A DNA stretch of 64,000 nucleotides from PALSA-1444 sp964291045 (GTDB lineage: Bacteria; Chlamydiota; Chlamydiia; Chlamydiales; Rhabdochlamydiaceae): contig NZ_OZ197277.1 of the NCBI RefSeq assembly GCF_964291045.1, positions 124,001-188,000 on the forward strand. The letters run 5' to 3'. The notes under the pieces were generated by a model. The model did no database searches. It saw only the letters and a program-made list of their open reading frames with translations, and was not told the DNA's origin. Positions within the stretch are counted from its first letter, which is position 1. Each line of letters opens with the position of its first letter. Below, one piece after another: positions 8,514 to 18,243 of the stretch. The position numbers and the translations under genes are program-made.

Positions 8514-10079
8514 TTATCCTGAAGCGGCTTCAGAATGGAGAGTTTGAGGAGCTTTGGAAAAAGACCCCCCTTCATTTTGATAAACAAGCGCTTGGAACTG
8601 TTTTCCCAGGTAGAAAACAGCCACCATCCATGCTGCAACAGAAAGGAGTAAAATGCAAGCAACATAAGGGAGTGTGGATGCAACTGTTCCTGAGAAGACA
8701 ATGAGACCTTGGTAAACAAGAGCGCTTCCTGATTTTCCAAGGCGTGATCCCACACCATCAATCGCAGCTTTTCCTTTGAGTTTGGATTCTTTACTTAACG
8801 GGATGAAAGCAAGCTCTTTTGTTGCATCAAAAATGGTGTATTTTGAAGCTTTAGAGATCACTTGTTGCATGGTTCCAAAGAGGATGCTGATGGCAAAAGG
8901 AGTGGTATGGAAAAAAGCGCTAATTGCTAGCCCTAAAGAGGAATTTTTCATGAGGGCAAAAGAGAAGAAAATGATTCCTGTGACTAAAAGAAGAAGCGGG
9001 GCAATCATAGCATTCCATGTCCAGGAAAACCTGTGAATGGTAAAGCTTGTGACAACTGCAATGAATGTGGCGATGATTCCTACCCATGTGGTGACATTTC
9101 CCATATATCCACAAAAATCGTTAGGATCTGGACACAGTTGCTGCACCTGATCTTTCCAAATCATCTCAGTAAGGTTGATGGAAATATGGTAGGTGAGCAC
9201 GATGGTTGCAATACAAAGAAGATACTTAGAATTGGTGAGGTAGTGGAAATTGTTTCTTAAGCTCATTTGAATAGAGGGAGATCCGCTATCAGGAGGGAGC
9301 TGGTCTTGATAGAGAGGGGTGCGGATAATATTGCGGTGAAGCCATCTAAAGATGAGAGAGAGAATAACGCCGCTTGCAATAATCACAGCATTTAACATCA
9401 TGAGTGAATATTGCCAAGAGTCAATATTTGAAGATAAGGCCCAACTTGTTGCAAGAGAAGAAACGGTTGTGGAAAGGCTTCCTGCAAAGATCGCAGAGAG
9501 ATTGCCTCCAATCAAAATGAGCACATAGAACCGTTTTGCTGCTTTGACATCAAGGATTTCATTTGCAAATCCCCAGAAAAGCACAGTCATGATGGTTGTT
9601 CCCCAAAGTTCTGCCATGACATAAAACGCGGTATAGGTCCAGTTACGAATGATCGCAATGAATCCTTTGAGTCCAATCGGGAGAAGCGTTTCTAAATAGT
9701 TTGCAAATTGATGCGGATGAAGAAAATCTCTTAGGGGGTAAATGACAGACGCAAAAAGAGCAAAGAAGCTTAAGAAAAAGGTCATCATGATATAGAACAC
9801 TTTTTCAGTTGAGTATTTATTCGATAGACGAGTAAAGGCAACTGTCATACAAAGTGCCATGGGTAAAATGACCCACACTTTCATAAACGGCAAAATTTCA
9901 GCTCCTGAAGAAGGGGCAGTAATCACCAAAGAGTCTTTAATAATTCTTAGCACATTGTAATTAAAGCAGATAAAGAAAAAGATTGAAATAAGAGGAAGAA
10001 ACAGCTTGAATTCATGTTGATAAACAGGGAAAAACCATGAGCGGAACCGGCTAAAGCCTTGTGGTTGCTGGGAAGACAT
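8514..10079 (-). CDS. Nucleotide transporter (ATP:ADP antiporter/NTT family)
   Basis: Twelve-helix inner-membrane carrier of the TLC/NTT family, used by chlamydiae, rickettsiae and plastids to take host ATP or other nucleotides. Seen: HEFKLFLPLISIFFFICFNY then NVLRIIKDSLVITAPSSGAE, the family hallmark, and SKASKYTIFDATKELAFIPL with SKLKGKAAIDGVGSRLGKSG near the C terminus. The chosen ATG (10079) has AAGGAG 5 bases upstream. An open extension of 29 codons lacks such a site. Length 521 residues, normal. In C. trachomatis, Npt2 lies close to dnaB/gidA, so a general NTP importer is as likely as an ATP/ADP exchanger. Substrate cannot be read from sequence. Confidence 0.93.
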   Translation of the reverse strand: MSSQQPQGFSRFRSWFFPVYQHEFKLFLPLISIFFFICFNYNVLRIIKDSLVITAPSSGAEILPFMKVWVILPMALCMTVAFTRLSNKYSTEKVFYIMMTFFLSFFALFASVIYPLRDFLHPHQFANYLETLLPIGLKGFIAIIRNWTYTAFYVMAELWGTTIMTVLFWGFANEILDVKAAKRFYVLILIGGNLSAIFAGSLSTTVSSLATSWALSSNIDSWQYSLMMLNAVIIASGVILSLIFRWLHRNIIRTPLYQDQLPPDSGSPSIQMSLRNNFHYLTNSKYLLCIATIVLTYHISINLTEMIWKDQVQQLCPDPNDFCGYMGNVTTWVGIIATFIAVVTSFTIHRFSWTWNAMIAPLLLLVTGIIFFSFALMKNSSLGLAISAFFHTTPFAISILFGTMQQVISKASKYTIFDATKELAFIPLSKESKLKGKAAIDGVGSRLGKSGSALVYQGLIVFSGTVASTLPYVACILLLSVAAWMVAVFYLGKQFQALVYQNEGGSFSKAPQTLHSEAASG

Positions 10080-10347
10080 AATCTCCTTTTGGCTAATAGG
10101 TTTAATCAAGATAAAAGGGTTGTAGCGGGACAAAACACGTAAAATAGTGCAAAATAATTCTTTCACGCAGCTTCATCTCTTGGGTAGATTTGATCAGTGA
10201 TAGAAATAATCAAGGGGCACAGATTTTTCAGATGCTTTTTCCTATTAAACTTCAGTGAGAATAAAAATATTAGCTGGAACGAGAGTTATTTAGCAAGTAG
10301 GTTCTTCAAAAGAATAAAAATATTATTTTGTTTCTTCCTCTCACGGT

Positions 10348-11781
10348 TTAAGAGGGAGAAAATGAAGAAAAGGCTTCACTATTATCTTGATCTCCAAATC
10401 CTGAGGAAGAGAGGTTGGCAAACTGCGCAATTTCCTTACGGAAGGCAAATTGAATGTTTCCGACCGCGCCGTGACGGTTTTTTGCCACAATGAGCTCAGC
10501 TGTTCCTGGCTTATCGTAAGGGTCGTAATACTCTCTTCTTAAAAGAAACATGACAAGGTCAGAGTCCTGCTCAATCGATCCACTCTCTCTTAAGTCACTC
10601 ATCATCGGACGGTGCCCTGTCCGCTCTTCCACTTTCCGAGATAACTGAGACAGGCAAAGGATCGGGATGTTCAGCTCTCTTGCCAGTGTTTTAAGTAGCC
10701 TAGAGATTTCAGAAATTTCCATCTGCCGGTTTTCTTGACTTCTTAAATTTCCAGAGCCTGAGAGAAGCTGTAAATAGTCAATCACCAAAAATTCAATGCC
10801 ATGAGCCTCTCGCATCCGTCTAGCTCTTGCTCTTAAGTCTGTTACTTTGAGTCCTGGAGAGTCGTCAATGAGCATCGAGTGCTTTTGCATCCGGTTAACA
10901 GCAGCAACGACCCTTTGAAACTCATGGCCGCTTAAAGAGCCGGTGCGGATTTTTTCTGATTCTACTTCTGCTTGTGAGCAGATGATACGGTGAAGAAGCT
11001 GATCGGCTGTCATCTCAAGAGAAAAAATACCAACAGGAAGGTTGTTTTTAAAGCACACATTTTCTGCCATATTGAGGGCAAAAGCAGTTTTTCCCATCGC
11101 AGGTCTGGCTGCTAGTATCATTAAGTTAGAAGGGGATAGTCCGTTTAAGAGTTTATCGAGTTCAGAAAAATGGGTGGGAATTCCCGTTGTGATACTTTCT
11201 TCTTCCCCTTTAGCTTGAAACTCTTCTTGCTTTGCTTGAAGCTCTTTTAAATAGGGCAGTTTTGAGGGGGATTTAGCTCCAGAGAGAAGGTCTCTAATCG
11301 AAGTGCCGCTTGACGTATTAGCTGCTTGACTGATCTGGAAAAATTTTTGCTGCGCTAAATCAAGAGTTGCAGAAACATCATCTGGATCATCAAAGGCTAG
11401 CTTTTCAATCGTTTGAGCCGATTGAATCATTCTTCTAAGGAGCGACTTATTCCTAACAAGGTCTGTATACTCTTCAATGTGAGCTGCTGTCCCTGCATAC
11501 TGCGCAAGTGTGGTGAGATACGCGATATCTCCAACCGCTTTAAGCTGTTTTTTTCTTTTGAGCTCTTCTGCAACAATATGAATATCTGCTGGTTTATCTT
11601 GTACAAAGCACTCTTTGAGAACTTGAAAGATGATTTGATGTTCAGAGGTGTAAAAGTCTTTATCGTCTAAAAGGTCAGCCGCGATGTTTAAGCTTCCAAT
11701 GGAGGTTAACATGCACCCCAGAACGATCATTTCCGATTCTTTAGAGTAAGGGGGGACTTTTAATCCAACAGATGCATGCAT
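10348..11781 (-). CDS. dnaB: Replicative DNA helicase DnaB
   Basis: Hexameric fork helicase. The N-terminal domain begins PPYSKESEMIVLGCML. The RecA-like domain has Walker A AARPAMGKTAFALN (about residue 230), Walker B LVIDYLQLLSG, and the C-terminal SDLRESGSIEQDSDLVMFLLR motif. The 477-residue length is typical and no intein interrupts the P-loop. It is upstream of the nucleotide transporter on the same strand, with about 270 bases between, so it may be separately terminated. Confidence 0.97.
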   Translation of the reverse strand: MHASVGLKVPPYSKESEMIVLGCMLTSIGSLNIAADLLDDKDFYTSEHQIIFQVLKECFVQDKPADIHIVAEELKRKKQLKAVGDIAYLTTLAQYAGTAAHIEEYTDLVRNKSLLRRMIQSAQTIEKLAFDDPDDVSATLDLAQQKFFQISQAANTSSGTSIRDLLSGAKSPSKLPYLKELQAKQEEFQAKGEEESITTGIPTHFSELDKLLNGLSPSNLMILAARPAMGKTAFALNMAENVCFKNNLPVGIFSLEMTADQLLHRIICSQAEVESEKIRTGSLSGHEFQRVVAAVNRMQKHSMLIDDSPGLKVTDLRARARRMREAHGIEFLVIDYLQLLSGSGNLRSQENRQMEISEISRLLKTLARELNIPILCLSQLSRKVEERTGHRPMMSDLRESGSIEQDSDLVMFLLRREYYDPYDKPGTAELIVAKNRHGAVGNIQFAFRKEIAQFANLSSSGFGDQDNSEAFSSFSPS

Positions 11782-11828
11782 ACGCTTAAAATAATAACCA
11801 AGAATTTTTTTAGTTTATCAAAAGAAAA

Positions 11829-11915
11829 CGGAAAGAGTGGGATTTGAACCCACGGTACCCGTGAGGGTACGCGTCCTTAGCAGGGACGTGCCTTCGGCCA
11901 CTCAGCCATCTTTCC
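11829..11915 (-). tRNA. tRNA-Ser (anticodon GCU)
   Basis: Reading the minus strand, the acceptor stem GGAAAGA pairs with TCTTTCC, followed by discriminator G. D arm TGGCTGAGTGG, anticodon stem CGTCC/GGACG around loop CTGCTAA (anticodon GCT), a long variable arm (TACCC/GGGTA) typical of class II tRNAs, and a T arm with GGTTCAAATCC. The CCA is not encoded. It reads serine AGC/AGU codons. Confidence 0.95.
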
Positions 11916-11997
11916 AAAAAGATTGAAAAGGAACATATTACCCCTTGGAGGGGTATTCGTCAATGATTGGATACAAAAAATATAAAACTCTTCCCTT

Positions 11998-12837
11998 CTA
12001 GCTAGCTGATGAAGAGTGGATAAACGGCCTTCCATTGAACGCATTCCAAAGCGTTGTTTGGACCGACCCATCAGGATTTTGCACAATCAAGTTGTGTACA
12101 GGAAGATAAATGAGGGTGATTTTCCGAATGGTGAAGTTTTCTCCAAAGGCGCAGTTTGCCATCTTTTCCACTTGGGTTAAAGAGAAATAAGAGGGAAGCC
12201 TTGGAGACTCTTTTAACGGTTTAATGAGAAGTTTTTCCTCTAGCTGCGTTTCAGGAGTGATGCGGAGTTTAGGGTTTTGAAAATGGAGGCGGTAGCTCGA
12301 TCCATTTTGAATAATGAGTTTTTTCTTGAGGCAACTTGTGATCCACCCTTTCAAGGTTCTTGCATCTACAAATAACCCTTTTAAAAGCTGCTCTTCTGCC
12401 ACTGATCCGCCTTTAGATGAGAGAAAATGGAGCACTTTAAAATCAAAGTGCGAGGCACTAGCAGAGAGGCAATCTCCAAATCCATGGGTTTTATCCCAAT
12501 ATTTTCCATTTAAAATAGCCTCTCCGTCACTTAAATCCCAAAGTAAAAGAGACTCTTTGGTATACCCTGCTGACGGGGTGTATTTCACTTCCATTAAAGC
12601 GTAAGGGTAAAACTCGGTTAAGGGAGCTAGATAGTGAGATTTCCCTTTTGGAAAAAGTTCTCCCCTATGTTTATCCATGAGCTGACTGGCTGTGTATTTC
12701 ATCTCAAGCGCATGAAATTGCCGGATATCTAAGTGCTCTACAATTTTTGTGGTTACATCAGGGTAGTGATTGGAGAGAAACCAAAAACCGTAAACGCCTA
12801 AGGCTAAAGTAAGAAGTGTGGACAAAAGTCTGATCAT
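11998..12837 (-). CDS. Hypothetical signal-anchored protein
   Basis: A 279-residue protein with an N-terminal hydrophobic segment (LLSTLLTLALGVYGFWFL, residues 3-20), so anchored in the inner membrane with the rest outside, or exported. The body is soluble, with an aromatic-rich patch (KYWDKTHGFGDCL). No known domain recognised, though it reads like a conserved chlamydial protein. It follows the OppA-like gene by 111 bases on the same strand and precedes tRNA-Ser. Confidence 0.75.
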   Translation of the reverse strand: MIRLLSTLLTLALGVYGFWFLSNHYPDVTTKIVEHLDIRQFHALEMKYTASQLMDKHRGELFPKGKSHYLAPLTEFYPYALMEVKYTPSAGYTKESLLLWDLSDGEAILNGKYWDKTHGFGDCLSASASHFDFKVLHFLSSKGGSVAEEQLLKGLFVDARTLKGWITSCLKKKLIIQNGSSYRLHFQNPKLRITPETQLEEKLLIKPLKESPRLPSYFSLTQVEKMANCAFGENFTIRKITLIYLPVHNLIVQNPDGSVQTTLWNAFNGRPFIHSSSAS

Positions 12838-12948
12838 AATATTTTCATTTTTTTATCAATTAAGAGAAAAAGCATACCACGAAGGGCTCTCAAAATGCAC
12901 CTATTCTTGTCACTTACTTACTTGGCACCCCCCGCCTTGTTTTAAATC

Positions 12949-14625
12949 TCAATGACGTGGGAGCGTCTCTTTAGAAAGAAGGCTCTCTTCTCTTTTTTCC
13001 ATGTGAATGCGGGAATAATCAAAGGCGCCGTTAGGAAGAAGGGGAGGAAAATGGACATAATCTTTAGCCAGGAAAGAAAATTGCCAGTGGTAAACCGGGG
13101 CAATGGGCATCTCTTCCATAATTAAAGATTCTGCTTCTTGTAAGAGCTCTACGCGCTGATCTGAGGGCATCACCTGACTTGACTCTTCAAGAAGATCGGT
13201 ATACTCTTTGTTTTCCCACCCTGTGTAATTTTTATAATTATTTTTAGAGTTAAACCTTTCTAAGATGCTCATCGGATCGCTATATTGCGCCACCCAAAAC
13301 GATTGAGCGAGATCATAAGAGAGCGTGGTTAAATTTTCGATATGCACTTGATGCTCGAGATTATGCAAATCAATTTGAATGCCTAAAGTATGCATCCATT
13401 GATCTTGCAGCACTTGAGCAAGCTTTCGGTTTAGCTCAGAAAATGTATAGTTGAGCATCACCTTAGGAAAATCTTTTAAGGAAATACCCAGCTCCTTCAG
13501 TCCTAAAGAGAGGTGATACTTTGCTTTTTGCGTGTCGTGATCTTGAAAACAAGAAGACCGTCTATTTGGCATAAAGGCAGGAGGGATAATTCCTGTTGCA
13601 GCGATTTCATTGAGCTGAGTGACATTTTGGGTGATCTGCTGCCGGTTAATCGCATAGCTAAACGCTTTACGGATATTGATGTTATTAAACGGATACTTTG
13701 TCGTATTGAAGGTGATCACCGTAGTAGCAGGAGCTGCAACGGTATGCAAAAGCCCTTTTTTATGGTAGTAGGAGGCGGCATCAGAAGAAATGGGAGAAAG
13801 CCCGGCTCCTAAAATATCGAGATCTCCATTTTCATACAAATTGAGCGCCGTATTTTCATCAGAAATCATACTGATTTTAAGGCCATCTAGATGAATACTT
13901 GACGCATCCCAATAATGCTCATTTTTATCTAAATTGATTTTTTTATGGTGTTTCCACGTTTTGAGGGCAAAAGGGCCGTTAGAGATAAATTGCGAAGAGG
14001 TTTGATTCATCCACTCACCGCTTGCTTGATCAAGCGTGTGTTTCACAGGGAAAAACGCGCAATACGCTACAAGTTTAAGAAAATAAGGCGTTGGCTTTTC
14101 AAGTGTGACAACAAGCGTTTTAGCATTTTCTGATACAATGCCTATTTCACTCACTGTTACTTCTCCAAGTTTGGCTTTTTTAGCATTTTTAATCGGATAA
14201 AAAAGATGCGCGCTTGGTGTGGGAAAATCTGGAGAGAGAAGCGTTTTCCAAGAGTGCTCAAAATCTTGAGCTGTCACTGCTGTTCCATCTGACCAAACAG
14301 CATCTCTTAAATGAAACGTGTAGATAAGTCCATCTTCAGAAATATCGATTTTTTGTGCTTGAGCTGGCATTAGTGAGGCGTCGTTACTGAGCCTTAAAAG
14401 CCCTTCAAAGAGCAAATAGTGCATTGCAGAGCCAATGTAATCTCTTCCTCTTCTAGGGTCTAAAGAGTGAGGTTCATGGGCAATATTTAGCCGTAATATT
14501 TGCTTAGATTCAGGCTGAGAAGAAGAGCTACATCCCATAAGTCCTACAAGAAGCCCTACAAGCGTTAGCAAGAAGAAATAGCTTTTTTTCCCCTTTGAAA
14601 TTAGATTTACATTAAATATTTTCAC
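12949..14625 (-). CDS. oppA: OppA-like peptide-binding lipoprotein (first copy)
   Basis: Family 5 extracellular solute-binding protein. The N terminus is a lipoprotein signal ending in VGLLVGLMGCSSSS, with Cys about residue 31 as lipidation site. Family elements include LNIAHEPHSLDPRRGRD, HLRDAVWSDGTAVTAQDFEHSW and FNNINIRKAFSYAINRQ. The start appears to be GTG (14625), as no in-frame ATG precedes the signal peptide. No permease or ATPase genes adjoin it, so it would feed an Opp transporter encoded elsewhere or act as a free binding protein. A second copy is at 27860-29431. Confidence 0.92.
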   Translation of the reverse strand: MKIFNVNLISKGKKSYFFLLTLVGLLVGLMGCSSSSQPESKQILRLNIAHEPHSLDPRRGRDYIGSAMHYLLFEGLLRLSNDASLMPAQAQKIDISEDGLIYTFHLRDAVWSDGTAVTAQDFEHSWKTLLSPDFPTPSAHLFYPIKNAKKAKLGEVTVSEIGIVSENAKTLVVTLEKPTPYFLKLVAYCAFFPVKHTLDQASGEWMNQTSSQFISNGPFALKTWKHHKKINLDKNEHYWDASSIHLDGLKISMISDENTALNLYENGDLDILGAGLSPISSDAASYYHKKGLLHTVAAPATTVITFNTTKYPFNNINIRKAFSYAINRQQITQNVTQLNEIAATGIIPPAFMPNRRSSCFQDHDTQKAKYHLSLGLKELGISLKDFPKVMLNYTFSELNRKLAQVLQDQWMHTLGIQIDLHNLEHQVHIENLTTLSYDLAQSFWVAQYSDPMSILERFNSKNNYKNYTGWENKEYTDLLEESSQVMPSDQRVELLQEAESLIMEEMPIAPVYHWQFSFLAKDYVHFPPLLPNGAFDYSRIHMEKREESLLSKETLPRH

Positions 14626-14863
14626 TTACCATCTCACTACAGTGATGGGGCGATCATAATTCAAAGCTCGTTATATGAGAAGTGTTTTTGAAAATTTTTG
14701 GCCAATTACCCAGGTAAAAGGCTAAGATAAAGTGCTTAAAAAAGAAGTCCTTATTCACGGATGAGGGCACAAAACTTATGCGTATAAGGCTATAACTAAA
14801 GTGTTACTGCATTGTTTCTAGATGGTTAAAAGGTAGCCATACACAGAAAAGAAGAGGACATTT

Positions 14864-15523
14864 TCAACCCGGGTCATCTGACTTTTTTTCTTTAAAAAGC
14901 CAGCGTACGGCCTCTAGATCAGGAGGATTTTGAGAAAGGAAGTAGCGCCCTTGCCAGCTTTGTGTTTTAAGAGCTGATGGACTAGTAGGTTTTACCCAAG
15001 GAGCATAAACTCTAAAGGCACCTTTGCCTCTTTTGTGCTGATTTCCCATAATGCCTTGATCTATTAACACCTTTCTATCAAACACAAATTGCCCCCTATT
15101 GAGATGATCACTCACGCTAACGACAATAAATTCTAATGCGTCATGAGTTTGAAAAGGGACATAAGAGGCTCCTTTATGAGATCTTTGCCATACTGTCACA
15201 AAATGCCCAGCTTTTTTAGGGGTTGCTTTAGCAACCCGGAAAACAACTTGTTGTTCATTAAGCTCTAACCTACACGCTCCGTAGTCCTTACCTTCCTTTT
15301 CTTGATAAGCATTTGTCACCCTCATTCCAGCTGGCTGATATAAAGTGGTTATCGCATGAAATAATTCTTGAGGTAGGTCATCAAAGGCGTGATCTAGAGC
15401 ACATTTTTTTGTAGGGATATCATAAGAGTCATCTTCTAGAGCGCGCTTTTTTTCCTGATTTTTATTCATGTGACTTAAGGGTATACCGTTTTGATTTAGA
15501 GTAGAGGAGATAGGATAGCTCAT
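14864..15523 (-). CDS. MepB family protein
   Basis: After about 50 polar residues, the protein matches the MepB family (named from the gene beside mepA in Staphylococcus; function unknown). Seen: YGACRLELNEQQVVFRVAKA then TPKKAGHFVTVWQR, the central D-x-x-x-F-I-V block, GQFVFDRKVLIDQGIM and GKGAFRVYAPW. MepB proteins are uncommon in chlamydiae as far as I know, so acquisition from another bacterium is possible. The gene is flanked by 238 and 328 bases of non-coding DNA and stands alone. Confidence 0.8.
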   Translation of the reverse strand: MSYPISSTLNQNGIPLSHMNKNQEKKRALEDDSYDIPTKKCALDHAFDDLPQELFHAITTLYQPAGMRVTNAYQEKEGKDYGACRLELNEQQVVFRVAKATPKKAGHFVTVWQRSHKGASYVPFQTHDALEFIVVSVSDHLNRGQFVFDRKVLIDQGIMGNQHKRGKGAFRVYAPWVKPTSPSALKTQSWQGRYFLSQNPPDLEAVRWLFKEKKSDDPG

Positions 15524-15851
15524 CTAGATGCCTTCTTGTGAGATTCAGTTTGAGAATAAGGAATCATATTTTATATCGCAATGTAAGCCTCTTTTTTAAA
15601 AACTTACGTCATGAAAAAGTCCATTTAAGTTCTTGTTTAGAGCTCACGGCTCCTAATTTTTATAAAAAAAGAGATCTCAAGCGCTTTTCGAGAATAGGCC
15701 TCTTCACATCACAGGCTTTTCTCGGCGCTCTATTTTCTTTGCAAGTTTAGAAAATGCACACTTTTTCTTCCCTATTTTCAATAACTTCTATAATAAATAA
15801 TTTTAAAGTGCATTTTAATTTTCCGCCTGTATTTTAATAGAGAGGGTGAAT
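15524..15851. other. Divergent intergenic region, mepB-like / tsp
   Basis: Holds the promoters of both flanking genes. A TATAAT (15789-15794) lies 57 bases before the tsp ATG, but I see no good -35 at 16-18 bases from it. A 70-codon open frame inside has no usable start signal and no recognisable product, so I do not call it. Confidence 0.5.
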
Positions 15852-17780
15852 ATGAAATTTCTAGTCCTACTTTGCATAAGCCTTGCCATCACATTAGATG
15901 CAAATGCCCCAAGAGAGCAGCTCACCTTGACAGATGTCAGAGACTGTATGGAAGAGATGTTTAGCTTGCATGTGGAGACGCATGAGATGACGCCCTCTCT
16001 TGCCAAACGGTCCATGCACAATTTTATTGAGCAGTTTGATCCGCAGAAAATGTATTTAACAGAATCAGAAGTAAGACCCTTTCTTCAGCTCTCCTCTTTT
16101 ATGACCGAGCAACTGATTGATAGCTATTTTGCCGATGAATTCCCTGAATTTATCATGTTAAATACGCGCATGATTAAAGCGATTGAAAGGTCCCGTGTGT
16201 GGCGTAAGCAGTTTTATGAAGAGTTTATGCAAAAAGGAGAAGCTTTGAGGATTGTTATTCCCTCTGAAAGAGCATCTCACTTTGCCACCTCTTTGGAAGA
16301 GCTAAGAGAGAGGTTTCGCTCTGAGCTCTTTCGTTTATTTATGCTGGAAAACAGGCAACAAAGTACAAGTTACTGGACACAGGACCGCAAAAGGTCAGCA
16401 TGTCTCTTATTTGAAAAGAGGTTTCATCAGTATGAAAACAGCTATTTACTCACAGGAGAGGGAGAAGAGCACCATTTTGCTATGCATCTTTTAAAAGCCA
16501 TGGCAAGAGGGCTTGATGCACATACAGCCTACTTTACCCCTGCTGAGGCGTATGAAATGCGGTCGTCACTCGAAAAGCAATTTGAAGGGGTAGGAGTTGT
16601 TTTAAGAGAGGGGTTAGACGGCGTTGAGATTACGGATTTAATCAAAGGGGGACCAGCTGCTCGATCCGGACAAATAGAGATGGGAGATCTCATTGTTGAA
16701 ATCAATGGCAGACCTCTTATGGGAAGCTCTTATCAAGATGTGTTATCTCTCATGAAAGGAAATGGGAGAAGAGAAATCACTCTTTGTCTTAAAAGAAGAG
16801 GTCCTAATACGGATTCTTATATCCAGGTGTCTTTGATGAGAGAGAAAATGGCGATGAATGAAGAGAGAGTCTCTTATTCAGTAGAGCCTTTTGGGTATGG
16901 TATCATTGGAAAAATTACGCTTCCCTCCTTTTACGAAGGGTCTTCGTTTTCTAGCTGTGATGCCGATATTAAAGAGGCGCTTCGCAGCATCAAAAAGCAA
17001 GGAGAGCTCCTTGGCCTTGTGATTGATTTAAGAGGGAACTTAGGAGGCTTTTTAAGTCAGGCTGTTAAAGTAGCTAGCACCTTTATGACAAGCGGCGTTG
17101 TGGCCATTTCTAAGTATGCCCAAGGGGAAATTCAATATTTAAGGAATATCGATCCTAGAGTGTATTACCAAGGCCCTCTTGTTCTACTCACCTCTAAGAT
17201 GTCAGCTTCTGCTGCAGAAATTGTGGCTCAAGCGCTTCAAGATTACGGTATCGCAGTTGTGGTAGGAGATCCAAGAACCTATGGTAAAGGGTCCATTCAA
17301 TATCAAACAATTACAGATCCAAAAGCAAGCTCTTTTTTTAAAGTGACAGTGGGTAAGTATTACACCGTCTCTGGAAGATCTACGCAAATTGAAGGGGTTG
17401 AGACAGATATTCATGTTCCCACAAAGTACGCCTCGTATTTGATTGGAGAAAAGTACTTGCAATATGCGCTCAAAAATGATCAAATGGCTCCAGCTTATAG
17501 TGACAAGCTTGTGGATGTTGACGGATCAACGAAAAAATGGTTTCAACAGAACTATCTCCCTTTTCTCCAAAAGAAAGAGTCTAAGTGGACGCAGATGGTT
17601 CCTCTTCTTAAGAAAAATAGTGACTACAGGGTCAGCCACAGCCAAGATTATCAAAAATTTTTAAAAGAGCCTCTCAAGGAAAATCCGTTATTTGATTTAC
17701 CTCTAGAAGAAGCTGTGAACATTGTTAAGGATATGGTGTACCTTGCTCATGAAACAAAAACAGATCATTCTAGGAGTTGA
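15852..17780 (+). CDS. tsp: Tail-specific protease (CT441/Prc type)
   Basis: Periplasmic C-terminal processing protease, family S41. Signal peptide FLVLLCISLAITLDANA. The N-terminal chlamydial-type helical domain includes MHNFIEQFDPQKMYLTESEV. A PDZ domain (FEGVGVVLREGLDGVEITDL and on) is at about 230-315. Catalytic Ser is in TSKMSASAAEIVAQAL, and Lys with Gln four residues later in YGKGSIQYQ, the Ser/Lys/Gln triad of C. trachomatis CT441. At 642 residues the length matches that protein. ATG 15852 is preferred over an in-frame GTG two codons earlier because GAGAGGG then has normal spacing. Confidence 0.93.
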   Translation: MKFLVLLCISLAITLDANAPREQLTLTDVRDCMEEMFSLHVETHEMTPSLAKRSMHNFIEQFDPQKMYLTESEVRPFLQLSSFMTEQLIDSYFADEFPEFIMLNTRMIKAIERSRVWRKQFYEEFMQKGEALRIVIPSERASHFATSLEELRERFRSELFRLFMLENRQQSTSYWTQDRKRSACLLFEKRFHQYENSYLLTGEGEEHHFAMHLLKAMARGLDAHTAYFTPAEAYEMRSSLEKQFEGVGVVLREGLDGVEITDLIKGGPAARSGQIEMGDLIVEINGRPLMGSSYQDVLSLMKGNGRREITLCLKRRGPNTDSYIQVSLMREKMAMNEERVSYSVEPFGYGIIGKITLPSFYEGSSFSSCDADIKEALRSIKKQGELLGLVIDLRGNLGGFLSQAVKVASTFMTSGVVAISKYAQGEIQYLRNIDPRVYYQGPLVLLTSKMSASAAEIVAQALQDYGIAVVVGDPRTYGKGSIQYQTITDPKASSFFKVTVGKYYTVSGRSTQIEGVETDIHVPTKYASYLIGEKYLQYALKNDQMAPAYSDKLVDVDGSTKKWFQQNYLPFLQKKESKWTQMVPLLKKNSDYRVSHSQDYQKFLKEPLKENPLFDLPLEEAVNIVKDMVYLAHETKTDHSRS

Positions 17781-18243
17781 TCCCGGCTCTCTCATTACAG
17801 GATATGGGCTCATTGAAGTGAGTCAAGAAGGGATTAAACCGCTTGATTTTGGAGCGATTAGACCCCCAAAACTTGCTTTAAAGCAAGAGAGGTACTTAGT
17901 GATTTTTAACTCCATTGAGCAGCTCATCTTGCAATTTAAACCAGAGTCAGTGGCTGTAGAGACGCAGTTTGTGTATAAAAATGTGCAAAGCGCTCTTAAG
18001 CTTGGGATGGCGTGTGCAGCTGTTCTCATTGCAGCTGCAAGACATAAAGTCTCTGTGTTTGAATACGCCCCTAAAAGAGTGAAACAATCTGTTGTGGGAG
18101 AGGGAAGCGCTAGTAAAGAGCAGGTGCAGAAAATGGTTCAAATGCACTTAAGTCTTAAAGAGCCTCCTATGCCCTTTGATGCCTCTGATGCTCTTGCGAT
18201 TGCTCTTTGTCACGCTTATTATAAGGATACCGTTCATGTTTGA
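17749..18243 (+). CDS. ruvC: Holliday junction endonuclease RuvC
   Basis: Resolves Holliday junctions after RuvAB branch migration. RNase H-fold acidic residues are visible: D in ILGVDPGSLITGYG, E in VAVETQFVYKN, and the D-D pair in FDASDALAIALCHAYY. The ATG chosen gives MKQKQIILGVDPG, the usual beginning. It overlaps the tsp 3' end by 32 bases. Length 164 residues, normal. Confidence 0.95.
   Translation: MKQKQIILGVDPGSLITGYGLIEVSQEGIKPLDFGAIRPPKLALKQERYLVIFNSIEQLILQFKPESVAVETQFVYKNVQSALKLGMACAAVLIAAARHKVSVFEYAPKRVKQSVVGEGSASKEQVQKMVQMHLSLKEPPMPFDASDALAIALCHAYYKDTVHV

Noticed and set aside
10197..10493. 98-codon plus-strand open frame
   Set aside because: Runs into dnaB on the opposite strand. 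Its second half is antisense to the dnaB C terminus.
15538..15750. 70-codon open frame in the mepB-like/tsp spacer
   Set aside because: No good start signal and no recognisable protein. The region is needed for two divergent promoters.
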